From NCBI RefSeq assembly GCF_001444425.1, contig NZ_CP013189.1, positions 620,001 through 684,000 of the forward strand: DNA of 64,000 bases, in the 5' to 3' direction. The notes beneath the pieces are model-generated. The model saw nothing but the letters and a program-made list of their open reading frames with translations, had not been told where the DNA came from and made no database searches. A program made the position numbers and the translations under genes. This DNA comes from Pseudohongiella spirulinae. Its GTDB lineage: Bacteria > Pseudomonadota > Gammaproteobacteria > Pseudomonadales > Pseudohongiellaceae. Of this stretch, positions 12,009 through 21,270 are shown one piece after another; the stretch's first letter is position 1; the number at the start of each line of letters is the position of its first letter.

Positions 12009-13007
12009 TCAGGGCAATGATTCATTTAGTTCCTGTAAGGTAAACGTGTCCATATCGACCTGTTTTGCCGCCAGCGACGTCAGCAGATGCGCCTGCAATT
12101 GAGCTTTATTTTCATCAACAAGATCTGACAGCTGAGACTCAAATTCGTCCCTGTTGAAGTGCTCATCAATGCCAATTATCACGGCGTCAGCCGCCAGCCA
12201 GGCACTGACGCCGCCAATGACTGCTCCCACGGCGCTGCCCACCGGACCAAACACAGCCCCGGCAGCAGCGCCAGCACCCGTGCCGCCCAGCACTGAGGTT
12301 CCGCCTTTGAGGGCTGCTTTGGCAGCGACTTTGGTGGCTACTTTCTTGGACAGGATTTTTGCCATGGCAAAGCCGCCCACCGAGGCTGTCGCCGTGGCGA
12401 CCGGGACTGTGACCTGTGCTCTGGATGTGGCACTATCGATTGCAGTGCGTGTAATAGAGCCCAGCGATTCCAGTTGCAGGCCTTCGGGCAGTTCATTTTG
12501 AATCGCTTCAGTCAGAGCCGTCTGAAACACTGAGGCATAGGTGCTGTCCAGTATCGCTGAAGTTCGGTTCAGTCGTTCATCAAACCCGGCAAACATGATC
12601 TGCTGCATGCTGTCACCAATCTGACCGATAGCCGCTGATGCCAATTCAGTATATTCACCGCGAATGGAGTAGTGAAAATCAGCATAGTCACTGATACCGG
12701 CGTAGACCGGGGCATACAACTCAATTAACAGTTGATCAAGTGCCGCAGCACTGGCCTGGAAGGCCTGTTGGTTGGCTTGCCGGAAATAACGGCGCAAAGT
12801 GCCTGATTCGATCTCCGCTGGGGGTTCCGGACTGACGACTACTGCCGCGCCGAATTGAATTGTTTCACCGCCTGCAGGAGTCGGTTTCTGACTCTGCCAT
12901 ACACTCAGCAACAACAAACCGAGCGTGATGGCGATCATCGTGTAGATGCTGCCCCAGAAGAATACGGAGAATAGTGAATGGCTGGAGTTTGGCTGATCAG
13001 TCTTCAT
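12009..13007 (-). CDS. Membrane-anchored protein of unknown function with Gly/Ala-rich segment
   Basis: A 332-residue protein starting at ATG 13007, which overlaps the stop of the upstream gene (ATGA). One strong membrane segment lies near residues 18-38. A soluble helical region follows, then from about 200 to 275 an Ala/Gly-rich hydrophobic stretch with repeated small-x-x-x-small spacing that could insert into a membrane or form a glycine-zipper hairpin. The C-terminus is acidic and amphipathic. An in-frame start at 13139 lies deep inside the neighbouring gene and is unlikely. I do not recognise the family. The pair probably acts as one membrane complex. Confidence 0.7.
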   Translation of the reverse strand: MKTDQPNSSHSLFSVFFWGSIYTMIAITLGLLLLSVWQSQKPTPAGGETIQFGAAVVVSPEPPAEIESGTLRRYFRQANQQAFQASAAALDQLLIELYAPVYAGISDYADFHYSIRGEYTELASAAIGQIGDSMQQIMFAGFDERLNRTSAILDSTYASVFQTALTEAIQNELPEGLQLESLGSITRTAIDSATSRAQVTVPVATATASVGGFAMAKILSKKVATKVAAKAALKGGTSVLGGTGAGAAAGAVFGPVGSAVGAVIGGVSAWLAADAVIIGIDEHFNRDEFESQLSDLVDENKAQLQAHLLTSLAAKQVDMDTFTLQELNESLP

Positions 13008-13750
13008 GTTGGCGTGTAAACCCTGTACAGCGCGGCGATTGCGGCGACGCCGCGAGCCAGTACAAAACAGATAGTGGCAGCGTAAATCACATAGACCAGC
13101 AAGAGCAGGGGATTGTTGCCCAGGTTGAGAAATAGCCACAATTTGGCGTTGTCCAGCGTCACAATCAGACTGAGTAGTTCCGTGACCCAGCCGCTGCGAT
13201 CAGGCAAAGTTGTCAGCCCCTGCATCATGGCATCGTTAAAACCACTGCCACGCAAGTGACCAGGAACGGGTATCAGCGTCCAGGATACCCAGGTGTAAAC
13301 AGGAAAGAAGAGAGTACCGGTGACCAGGGCACTCAGACTGGTCGCAAGTGCTGGCATAAACTGTGGCTGCACATGCCCGACCAGTTTGCTGCGCAGGCCG
13401 TCAAACACCCAGAATGTGCTTATACAAAGCGCGGTCAATGTCAGCCCTTCAGCCCAGTCAGCGGTCAGCGTTTTTGAAGCCAGCAAGACAACAGTTATCA
13501 CAGTTACCAGGGTCGCTGACAGACAGGCCATGATGCGACCTCTCAGCCAACGATTAAGACCTGATACCGGGAGCAATATAGCGGATAGTTCTGCCTGGCG
13601 CCTGGTCAGTGCTGCCTTCAGGCTCCCCATGAAAATCATCAACATCAACGGGAGCAGCGCCAGGGCCGCCCAGTCAGATTGCGGATAAAGCATCTGCCAC
13701 ATAAACAGTGGCAGGACGAGCGCCAGAGAACATGCAAATGTAAGGGCCAT
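13004..13750 (-). CDS. Multi-pass membrane protein of unknown function
   Basis: A 248-residue protein with about six hydrophobic segments spread over its whole length and short polar loops. No transporter or enzyme motif is visible. It is translationally coupled to the downstream membrane-anchored gene by an ATGA overlap, suggesting subunits of one complex. It begins at ATG 13750 and has no recognised homologue that I can name. Confidence 0.7.
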   Translation of the reverse strand: MALTFACSLALVLPLFMWQMLYPQSDWAALALLPLMLMIFMGSLKAALTRRQAELSAILLPVSGLNRWLRGRIMACLSATLVTVITVVLLASKTLTADWAEGLTLTALCISTFWVFDGLRSKLVGHVQPQFMPALATSLSALVTGTLFFPVYTWVSWTLIPVPGHLRGSGFNDAMMQGLTTLPDRSGWVTELLSLIVTLDNAKLWLFLNLGNNPLLLLVYVIYAATICFVLARGVAAIAALYRVYTPT

Positions 13751-13822
13751 GGGGTGGTCTCAAGATGCCAGATAGCATTCTGGCTGAGTCCACACTGAAA
13801 GCCAACTGTAACAGGACTTTAG

Positions 13823-14188
13823 TTACTGAGAGCGGGTCATGGTCCATTCGGCAGTGGTGCCCATGGCAGTGGCGGTGCCGGTGGCCTGATCGCCCTGGAT
13901 GGTTGCGGACATTCGATAGACGACTCCCGAGTCGCCACGGGGCAGATCAAAGTTGATCGAGTTGCCATTGACCGTGCCATTTTCGATCGGCCAGACCTGG
14001 CCATCGCTCAGTTCAAACTGACCGATCAGGACAGTGCCGTCAGCAAACAGATCGACTTCCGCTGTTACCGCGCCGAACGGTCCGTTCATGACAAAGCTCC
14101 AAAAACCGTCAATCGAGCCCTGAGCGGACAAAGTTGACGGCAGTAACAGGGCGGTTGCGACAAGAAAAGCGATGAATCTGGATTTCAT
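13823..14188 (-). CDS. Small secreted protein of unknown function
   Basis: A 121-residue protein with a Sec signal peptide (about residues 1-23, ending Ser-Ala-Gln) and a short beta-rich mature part with many Gly, Thr and Ser residues. I choose ATG 14188 rather than the ATG two codons upstream because GGAG sits 8 bases before it, but only 2 bases before the other. Small periplasmic proteins of this type often carry a lipocalin-like or beta-sandwich fold; no function can be assigned. Confidence 0.75.
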   Translation of the reverse strand: MKSRFIAFLVATALLLPSTLSAQGSIDGFWSFVMNGPFGAVTAEVDLFADGTVLIGQFELSDGQVWPIENGTVNGNSINFDLPRGDSGVVYRMSATIQGDQATGTATAMGTTAEWTMTRSQ

Positions 14189-14329
14189 GAACATTACTCC
14201 GGTTTATTGTTTTTCAGGTATTGATTTCTACGGTGGATGGCAGCGCACGGTTCACGGGCTGTTCACATCAGGTACTTGCTGGTATAACAAGTGCCAGTCC
14301 ATTCCGAAAGTGTCAGTTGAGGGAGCTCC

Positions 14330-14995
14330 ATGGGCCAGATCATTCAAATGTTCAGCCATCCAGTGATTGCCATCGATGATTATCCAGATATCGATGCCAT
14401 CGCCGATCAGTTTTATGGCAAAGCCATGGAGCTGATGGAGGAATTCCCCGACGCCGGCTTGATCAGTGATGCCTGGCACAGCGGTCAGCGCGCCCGCGGT
14501 GCGGATGATATCAGACGTTATGGCTTCACGTCTTTTCATAGCGTAAATCTCGCTCGCCGTGAAGATTTTGCGTTCATGAATCAGGTCGCTTTGCAGGTTT
14601 TTGCCCAGTATCTGCAAGTGGTGGGCAAGGCCGGGACCGGAATGCGTCTGGACAGTGCCTGGGCGTCGGTCTACGGCCGGGGACACTTTGTGCCCCAGCA
14701 TACTCACCCGCTGTCGCACTTAAGTATGGTGTTCTATGCGGCGGCCACCGACGGGACGGGACAGCTGGTCTTCGATAATCCGGCTCGCGGGCACTTTCAG
14801 CACTTCTATCCCCCGGAGTTGTGCTGGATGCCTTACCGATATTCCATTCAGCCGAAAAAAGGGTTGTTTGTGGTGTTTCCCAGCTACCTGACGCACAACA
14901 CCGAACCGCATGAAAGTGATGACTATCGGGTGATTTATTCCGCTAACGTACAACTGGACTTTGCACGGCTGACTGATGCGGATAAGCAGAGGTGA
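14330..14995 (+). CDS. Putative 2OG-Fe(II) oxygenase (TIGR02466-like)
   Basis: A 221-residue cytoplasmic protein of the TIGR02466 putative dioxygenase family. Candidate iron ligands are His124 and/or His126 (Gln-His-Thr-His-Pro) and His189 (Leu-Thr-His-Asn-Thr-x-Pro-His). Arg200 sits where the 2-oxoglutarate carboxylate is bound. The double-stranded beta-helix core spans about 107-210. Substrates for this family are not established. Start ATG 14330. It is followed 68 bases later by a secreted-protein gene on the same strand. Confidence 0.8.
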   Translation: MGQIIQMFSHPVIAIDDYPDIDAIADQFYGKAMELMEEFPDAGLISDAWHSGQRARGADDIRRYGFTSFHSVNLARREDFAFMNQVALQVFAQYLQVVGKAGTGMRLDSAWASVYGRGHFVPQHTHPLSHLSMVFYAAATDGTGQLVFDNPARGHFQHFYPPELCWMPYRYSIQPKKGLFVVFPSYLTHNTEPHESDDYRVIYSANVQLDFARLTDADKQR

Positions 14996-15063
14996 TGGCT
15001 TACTGAAAAAACTTCTGTTATAAGTGGTAAAAAATAACAACAGAGATACTCAGGGAGCATCCT

Positions 15064-16125
15064 ATGTTTACTGCAAGAAGTATCCGTAAGTCCGTCGCAT
15101 ACACCAGCCTGCTTGGCCTGATGTTTTTTACTCCAATTTCGGCGGTATCTGCACAAGGTGAAGAACGGGTCCTGCCCAGAACGCCAGATGGCAAACCCGA
15201 TCTGCAGGGCTTGTGGACTAACGCCACGCAGACACCTCTGGAGCGACCGGCAGCGCTGGCTGATCAGGCTGTTCTGACCCCGGAACAGGCAAGCGAGCTG
15301 GAGTTTAACGCTCGCATGCGCATCGAGAATGCCAACCAGCCCAGTGATCCAAACCGACCTCCGCCCACTGATGGCAATACCGATCTGGGTTATAACAATT
15401 TCTGGGTGGACCGCGGTACCGGCGTGGCCATGATCAATGGGCAATATCGCACCTCACTGATTGTGGATCCGGCCAATGGACGCATTCCTTATGTGGAAGA
15501 GCCGCGTCCCCGCGGGCAGGCTGCCGAGTGGCGAGCCAGGCCGGGTGTGCAGGCCTATGACGGACCCGAGTTGCGCCCCCTGGGCGAGCGCTGCCTGCTG
15601 TCTTTTGGTTCCAGTTCCGGGCCACCCATGCTTCCGGTTATGTATAACAACAACTACCAGATCGTGCAGACTGATGATCACGTCATGATCCTGGTGGAGA
15701 TGGTGCATGACGCCCGTATTATTCCTCTCAACCGGGATCACACGGCACATGATACGCAGACCTGGATGGGGCAGTCAGTGGGTCGCTGGGAGGGCGATAC
15801 ACTGGTGGTAGAGACCCGCCACTTTCATCCGCAGCAAACTTTCAGGGGGAGTTCGGAGAACTTGCGGGTCACAGAGCGCTTCTCTCTGGAGAGCCCTGAC
15901 AAGATCATCTACAGCGTGACACTGGAGGATCCGACAGTGTTTGCCCAGCCCTGGACTGCTGAAATACCCATGAACCGTCGTCCTGCCGGGGATATGATGT
16001 ATGAGTATGCCTGCCATGAAGGCAACTACGCTTTCTCGGGCATTCTGGCGGGGGCGCGCATGCTCGAGCAGTTGGAGGATCAGCGCGAAGTCGACGCGGC
16101 TCTTGAGGGTGAGGGCGGCAATTAA
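15064..16125 (+). CDS. Secreted protein of unknown function
   Basis: A 353-residue exported protein. Residues 1-31 are a signal peptide ending Val-Ser-Ala-Gln. The mature part begins Arg-Thr-Pro-Asp-Gly-Lys-Pro-Asp-Leu-Gln-Gly-Leu-Trp, a sequence I have seen at the start of a widespread family of uncharacterised secreted proteins in Proteobacteria and Acidobacteria. It is rich in Arg, Pro and Trp, with cysteines only near 179 and 318. A GGGAGCATCCT ribosome site precedes the start. It converges with the next gene at a two-base gap. Function unknown. Confidence 0.8.
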   Translation: MFTARSIRKSVAYTSLLGLMFFTPISAVSAQGEERVLPRTPDGKPDLQGLWTNATQTPLERPAALADQAVLTPEQASELEFNARMRIENANQPSDPNRPPPTDGNTDLGYNNFWVDRGTGVAMINGQYRTSLIVDPANGRIPYVEEPRPRGQAAEWRARPGVQAYDGPELRPLGERCLLSFGSSSGPPMLPVMYNNNYQIVQTDDHVMILVEMVHDARIIPLNRDHTAHDTQTWMGQSVGRWEGDTLVVETRHFHPQQTFRGSSENLRVTERFSLESPDKIIYSVTLEDPTVFAQPWTAEIPMNRRPAGDMMYEYACHEGNYAFSGILAGARMLEQLEDQREVDAALEGEGGN

Positions 16126-16127
16126 CC

Positions 16128-17216
16128 TTACCGGGGCGTGATGCGCAGCATCGCGCCTTCGCTGCTGTCGGTCAGAATATAAATGGCTCCCTCGGGCCCG
16201 ATGCGGACATCGCGTATGCGTTGGTTCAGTGACTGCAGCAAGCGTTCTTCGCTGATCACTCGTTCATCTTCTATGACCAGACGGTGCATGGCCTGACTGC
16301 CCAGGCCAGCCACCAGAATATTGCCGTTCCAGTCACTGAACAGTTCGCCACGATAGACGGCCAGGCCGCCCGGCGCGACGGCGGAGTGCCAGATATGTAC
16401 AGGGTTCCTGACCCCAGGCAGTTCTGAGAAAGGGGTGACCCGCGCGCCACTGTAGTTGACGGCGTGCGCAACAATCGGCCAGCCGTAGTTTATGCCTGAT
16501 TCCAGAATATTGAGTTCATCGCCTCCACGCGGGCCATGTTCGTGCTGCCAGATGCGATTGTCGATCGGGTCATAGGCCAGGCCCTGCACATTGCGGTGGC
16601 CATAGCTGAAAATGACCGGCTGTGCTGCCGCGCTGTTGTAGAATGGGTTGTCAGTTGGCGCCGAGCCATCGGCGTTCAGGCGAAACACGCTGCCCGTATG
16701 ATTGGCGAGTCGCTGGGCATCCTCCCGATAGTCAAATCCATCGCCATAACTGACCAGCAGAGTGCCGTCGGGTAACCAGAGCATGCGTGCGCCGTAATGC
16801 ACTGGTGTTGATCGCAGAGGCTGAGCGCGAAAAATTTCCTCGACACCTGTCAATGCGTTGCCCTGTAAGCGACCGCGGACGACCAGCAGCGAGTTGGCAC
16901 TTGCCGTTCCCGCGGCCAATGACAGATATATCATGCCGCTGTCGGCGAAATCGGGTGCCGGGAGTACTTCAAACAATCCCGCCTGGCTATTGACGTAGGC
17001 CTGCGGAACGCCGCTGACGGCCTCTGGCAGCAGTGTGCCATTGTCGATTATGCGCAGCCGTCCGGCACGCTCGGTAACCAGCATGCGGCCATCTGGCAGA
17101 AAGGCCAGCGACCAGGGGTTCTCAAGCCCTTCAGCCACCGTGTCGACCTGCAAGTTATCGGCTCCGGCCGATGGTGCCAACGCCAGCAGTACCAGACAGA
17201 CAAGCAGCTTTTTCAT
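16128..17216 (-). CDS. PQQ-dependent sugar dehydrogenase family protein
   Basis: A 362-residue periplasmic beta-propeller of the soluble aldose dehydrogenase (Asd/YliI) family. A signal peptide covers residues 1-19. Family marks are the N-terminal Gly-Leu-Glu-Asn-Pro-Trp-Ser-Leu-Ala-Phe-Leu-Pro-Asp-Gly and the central Gly-His-Arg-Asn-x-Gln-Gly-Leu with the following Glu-His-Gly-Pro-Arg-Gly-Gly-Asp-Glu that builds the PQQ/calcium site. It oxidises aldoses in the periplasm and passes electrons to the respiratory chain. No pqq biosynthesis genes lie in the window. Confidence 0.93.
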   Translation of the reverse strand: MKKLLVCLVLLALAPSAGADNLQVDTVAEGLENPWSLAFLPDGRMLVTERAGRLRIIDNGTLLPEAVSGVPQAYVNSQAGLFEVLPAPDFADSGMIYLSLAAGTASANSLLVVRGRLQGNALTGVEEIFRAQPLRSTPVHYGARMLWLPDGTLLVSYGDGFDYREDAQRLANHTGSVFRLNADGSAPTDNPFYNSAAAQPVIFSYGHRNVQGLAYDPIDNRIWQHEHGPRGGDELNILESGINYGWPIVAHAVNYSGARVTPFSELPGVRNPVHIWHSAVAPGGLAVYRGELFSDWNGNILVAGLGSQAMHRLVIEDERVISEERLLQSLNQRIRDVRIGPEGAIYILTDSSEGAMLRITPR

Positions 17217-17285
17217 GACAATATCCGCGCAGCAGGAATTTAGGTACTATCCTAACAGAACATCAGCGAAGCGGGGATCAGTTGC

Positions 17286-17762
17286 ATGCAACTCAGAATA
17301 TTCGGCAGAACGTTGATTGCCTGGCTGTTGGCTGTGGTGACAGCAACGGTTCTTGGCTCTGTCGTGCAGACACAGTTCAATCTGCTCGCCATTGTGGATC
17401 TGGATGTGGCAGTGCCGCCTGGTTTATGGTTGTGGACGACTGTGCAGGACATTTTTAACTTTGGACTGGCGTATGGTCTGCTGGCGGGTATCGCGCTGGC
17501 AATCGGTTTTTTTGTGGCCGGTCAATTGATCCGGCGCCTGTCCTTGCCGCGAGAAGGCATGTTTGTACTCGCTGGCGCAGCGGCAGTTCTTGTGTTGCTG
17601 GTTACACTGAATGCTGTATTGCCGATGACACCGATCGCAGCAACACGCAATATGGCAGCGCTGGCGCTGATGGCATTGGCCGGAGCACCCGCGGGGTGGG
17701 TCTATGCCCGGTTTAAGCCGACAGCTCAGACATCCTCACCCAGTGCTTCCGGTTCAACATAA
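17286..17762 (+). CDS. Four-segment membrane protein of unknown function
   Basis: A 158-residue inner-membrane protein with about four hydrophobic segments (near 9-31, 48-75, 94-113, 121-143) and no recognised motif. The start is ATG 17286 with a weak ribosome site; it is divergent from the PQQ-type dehydrogenase and 36 bases upstream of an SDR gene, so possibly co-transcribed with it. Confidence 0.75.
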   Translation: MQLRIFGRTLIAWLLAVVTATVLGSVVQTQFNLLAIVDLDVAVPPGLWLWTTVQDIFNFGLAYGLLAGIALAIGFFVAGQLIRRLSLPREGMFVLAGAAAVLVLLVTLNAVLPMTPIAATRNMAALALMALAGAPAGWVYARFKPTAQTSSPSASGST

Positions 17763-17798
17763 ACTTTTTCTGCTTCTTCCTGACCTCTGGAGCGACTG

Positions 17799-18593
17799 AT
17801 GCCAAATCGTCTTGCCCTCATCACCGGTGCCACCAGCGGTATTGGCGCTGCTTATGCCGACGCGTTTGCGCAGCGCGGCTATGATCTGCTGTTGACTGGG
17901 CGGCGTGAAAAGGAATTGAACGAACTGGTTGAGCGCCTGACGCAGCAATACTCAATTCAGGTCGAGCTTAAAATCGGTGACCTGTCTGATCCTGATGATT
18001 TGCTGGCGCTGGTAGACACAGTTTCGCAATTTCCGAGGTTGGATGCACTGGTCAATAATGCCGGTTATGCGGTGGACGGACGTCTGGGTGAGGTACCTTG
18101 GGAGAAGCATCGGGCTCTGCTGGATGTGCATGTCACCGCCACCACGCAACTGACCCATGCGGCACTGCCCAATCTGCTGACGGCACAGGGCATCCTGATC
18201 AATGTCGCCTCGGTGGCCAGCTGGATACCCACTGGCCAGAGCGTGCTGTATGGTCCGACCAAGGCCTATGTGAGAAGCTTTACGGAAAGTGTAGGGCTGG
18301 CCTATCGCCGTGAGGGTTTGAAAGCCCTGGCGCTGTGTCCCGGTTTTACTATCACGGATTTTCACTCGCGTATGGGGCTGAACCCGGAGACTTTTTACCA
18401 GACCCGCGGTTTTTTGCGGGCGTGGACGGCGGAACAGGTGGTCGCCCGGTCGTTCCGGGATATTGAAAAAGGTCGTCTGATTTCCGTGCAAGGCTGGAAT
18501 TACCGGCTTATGGTGTTTATGGTGCGTCATCTGCCCATGCGGTTGCTGTTTGCAGCACTAGGGCGTTCAAAGTCGGCGCGATTTACCAAATAA
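17799..18593 (+). CDS. Short-chain dehydrogenase/reductase
   Basis: A 264-residue cytoplasmic SDR. The Rossmann motif Thr-Gly-Ala-Thr-Ser-Gly-Ile-Gly is at residues 9-16, Asn-Asn-Ala-Gly at about 87-90, the catalytic Ser near 139 and Tyr-x-x-x-Lys at about 151-155. An Arg-Arg pair after the second strand favours NADP(H). The C-terminal helix-rich tail resembles the DltE/YqjQ group that acts on lipids or alcohols. It is 16 bases upstream of the TldD-like gene, so it may be the first gene of that operon. Confidence 0.88.
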   Translation: MPNRLALITGATSGIGAAYADAFAQRGYDLLLTGRREKELNELVERLTQQYSIQVELKIGDLSDPDDLLALVDTVSQFPRLDALVNNAGYAVDGRLGEVPWEKHRALLDVHVTATTQLTHAALPNLLTAQGILINVASVASWIPTGQSVLYGPTKAYVRSFTESVGLAYRREGLKALALCPGFTITDFHSRMGLNPETFYQTRGFLRAWTAEQVVARSFRDIEKGRLISVQGWNYRLMVFMVRHLPMRLLFAALGRSKSARFTK

Positions 18594-18609
18594 ATTTGAG
18601 GAGTATTGC

Positions 18610-19968
18610 ATGTCATTCGTAAATTTCACCAATGCAGGTGAATACAATGAATTCCGCCAGCATGAGCTGCGCAAGCGCCGGCTGGTCATGATTGATGGCA
18701 GCCTGATGGCCAACGACAGCACGCACATGGTCGGGCAGTCAGCGCGTGTTTATCAAAACGGCTATTGGGGATTTGCATCGTCCAGCGAACCTGCGGGCGC
18801 CGATAAACTAGGCAACCTGGCGCTTTCTAATGCGCGTGCCATGCAGGTCTTTGGTGGTAACAGCCGGGCCTTGCCGACTGAAGGGTATCAGGGGGAACAT
18901 CGGATTGCCTGCCGCCCCAACTGGTCTTCGGAGCAGATCATTGACTGGCTGAAAGCGGTGAACGACCTGGCACTATCGCGTTACGACAACCTTGCCTCGG
19001 TCAAGCTGGTGGCCATGGATGAGTTTCATGACAAGTCTGTGCAGAACAGCGTAGGTGCGCGTGTGTTTAACAATATTTCACGCGCGCTGACCTACATGAT
19101 GCTGACTGTGAAAGATAAGGACGACAAGCCGGTGGAACTGATGCAGATTATCAGCGGCAAGGGCAGTTTTGGTGATCTGGACTTGTCCATGACATCCGTT
19201 GAACAACAACTGGATGAGTTGTATCAACACCTGATGGCCAAACGCGAAGCGGTGCATGCTAAAGGTGGTTTGCAGACCGTGGTGCTGGCGCCGGATCTGG
19301 CCGGCATTCTGGCGCATGAAGCCATGGGGCATCCCTGCGAAGCCGATATTGTGCTGGGCGGCGCGGTGACCGGCGACTTGCGTGGTCAGCGTATTGCCAG
19401 TGAGCTGGTGACCATGGTGGATTTTGCTAACAGCTACAATGGTGAAGAGCTACTGATGCCGGTGTATGCCGATGATGAAGGCACACCGTCACGTGATGTG
19501 ACGCTGATCAAAAACGGCATGCTTACAGACTTCATGCACAGCCGCGAAACATCAACGCGTTTTGATGATCAGCCTACCGGCAACGCCCGCGCCTACGCAC
19601 CGGATGATGAGCCGCTGATCCGCATGCGCAACACCGCCATTCTACCCGGCACCAGTCAGCTGGACGACATGATTGCGGACGTAGAAGACGGCTACTACCT
19701 GATGAAAACCGGCAACGGTCAGGCGGATACCACGACCGAATTCATGTTCGGCGTGAACCTGGGTTACGAGATCAAAAACGGCAAGCTGGGTCGGGCTATC
19801 AAGGACACCACGCTGTCCGGTTCAGCCATCAAAATGCTGCAGTCGGTAGATGCAGTATCCTCGGATATGAGCTGGGAAAACTCAGGCTATTGCGGCAAGA
19901 AACAACCGATGGTGGTGTCCATGGGTGGACCGGCGCTGCGCGCCAAAGCACAACTGGGAGGTGAATAA
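18610..19968 (+). CDS. TldD-like metallopeptidase subunit
   Basis: A 452-residue protein of the TldD/PmbA (U62) family, catalytic type. The zinc site HExxxH is at residues 236-241 (His-Glu-Ala-Met-Gly-His), followed by Glu244. In the characterised E. coli pair the TldD subunit carries the zinc and the TldE partner completes a chamber that cuts unfolded peptides, including modified peptide precursors. The next gene is the partner, joined by a one-base TAATG overlap. GAGG precedes the start. This is a tandem paralogue pair, distinct in layout from the separate tldD and pmbA of E. coli. Confidence 0.9.
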   Translation: MSFVNFTNAGEYNEFRQHELRKRRLVMIDGSLMANDSTHMVGQSARVYQNGYWGFASSSEPAGADKLGNLALSNARAMQVFGGNSRALPTEGYQGEHRIACRPNWSSEQIIDWLKAVNDLALSRYDNLASVKLVAMDEFHDKSVQNSVGARVFNNISRALTYMMLTVKDKDDKPVELMQIISGKGSFGDLDLSMTSVEQQLDELYQHLMAKREAVHAKGGLQTVVLAPDLAGILAHEAMGHPCEADIVLGGAVTGDLRGQRIASELVTMVDFANSYNGEELLMPVYADDEGTPSRDVTLIKNGMLTDFMHSRETSTRFDDQPTGNARAYAPDDEPLIRMRNTAILPGTSQLDDMIADVEDGYYLMKTGNGQADTTTEFMFGVNLGYEIKNGKLGRAIKDTTLSGSAIKMLQSVDAVSSDMSWENSGYCGKKQPMVVSMGGPALRAKAQLGGE

Positions 19969-21233
19969 TGCAGACACAGGCCAAAAACATTCTGCAGGCA
20001 TTGCTGGATGCCGGATTCGAGGACGGACGTGTCAGTATTTCCGTAACAGATGTCAATGAGCTTAACATCGCCCATAACCATGTCAGCCTGATGCGCACCA
20101 CACAGAGCCAGGCGCTGTCGCTGATGGCTATCAAGGATCAGCGCCGGGTAACGGCATCGGTATCCAGTCTGGATGATGCTGCCGTGCAGCGAACCATTGC
20201 CGACATGCAGCGCGATGTAAAGGCGTCACCTCAGGATGCCGCCTATGCTGTGGCGCCGGATCAGCAGGGCGAATTCACGAAAGGGCCGCAGGCGGCTGAT
20301 CGCGAAGCCATCGCAGCGTGCGCCAAAAGTCTGCTTGATGCGCGCGGCAAGCAGTACCCCAACTTTGTAATTGAAGAATGTACGGTCAAGCATGCGCTGC
20401 AGAAAACCTTCATCGTCACCAGTCGTAATACCGCGCTGATGTCGTCGCTGGGCAGCTACAGCATGATGATCATGGGTTCCAGCAAGGATGAACATGGCAG
20501 CAGCTCATTCACCTATACCGGTGGTGACCTGGATGCCTTGCCAGAGCAGCCGCTGGACGTATTGGATATCGGTGCCATGATGGCCAATAGTGTGCAGGAA
20601 ACGCGCACAGAAATGATTCCAGCCAAATTCATCGGGGACGTGATTCTGACGCCGATGGCCGTGATGGATCTGATTGGCTGGCTGACCGATCAATTGGGTG
20701 ACGTGGCGCTGCTGAGTCAGGCATCGGTGTATCAGAAGTCGGTGGGTGAGATGATTGCAGCCCCGACGTTGACCCTGCGCAATAATCCCCAGGGTGCCGG
20801 TCAGTCGCCCATCAACGGCGAAGGTTTTATCGTGCAGCCGGTGACCGTGATCGACGCGGGTCGTCTTCAGTGTCAGCTGCCCAGTTACTACGGTAGTCGT
20901 AAATTGAAGCTCCCGCATACGCCTGCCGGTGGTGCCTGGCGCATGGATGCCGGTGACGTCAGCCGGGCTGATATGCAGGCCAGCGTTGAACGCGGGGCGC
21001 TGGTCGGACGCCTCTCCATGGGCAGCCCGGCACCCAATGGCGATTTTTCCGGTGTCATCAAAAACAGCTTCCTGCTGGAGAATGGTCAGCGCACCAAGGC
21101 GCTGTCCGAGACCATGATCACCGGTAATGTCGCACAGATGTTGCTGGATATTGCGGCCATCAGCCAGGAGGTCTCGGACTTTGGGGGTTATCAGTTACCA
21201 TGGTTGAAGATCAGCGGCTTGCGCTTTAGTTAA
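19968..21233 (+). CDS. TldE/PmbA-like peptidase partner subunit
   Basis: A 421-residue protein of the TldD/PmbA family without the HExxxH zinc motif, as expected for the TldE subunit. It is translationally coupled to the TldD-like gene. Together they should form a cytosolic heterodimeric peptidase. Whether it serves protein turnover or maturation of a peptide product (a double-glycine peptide is encoded at 40824-41051) cannot be decided from sequence. Confidence 0.88.
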   Translation: MQTQAKNILQALLDAGFEDGRVSISVTDVNELNIAHNHVSLMRTTQSQALSLMAIKDQRRVTASVSSLDDAAVQRTIADMQRDVKASPQDAAYAVAPDQQGEFTKGPQAADREAIAACAKSLLDARGKQYPNFVIEECTVKHALQKTFIVTSRNTALMSSLGSYSMMIMGSSKDEHGSSSFTYTGGDLDALPEQPLDVLDIGAMMANSVQETRTEMIPAKFIGDVILTPMAVMDLIGWLTDQLGDVALLSQASVYQKSVGEMIAAPTLTLRNNPQGAGQSPINGEGFIVQPVTVIDAGRLQCQLPSYYGSRKLKLPHTPAGGAWRMDAGDVSRADMQASVERGALVGRLSMGSPAPNGDFSGVIKNSFLLENGQRTKALSETMITGNVAQMLLDIAAISQEVSDFGGYQLPWLKISGLRFS

Positions 21234-21270
21234 TTAAGATCAATCACTGTCCAGGGAAGAGGATTGACAG

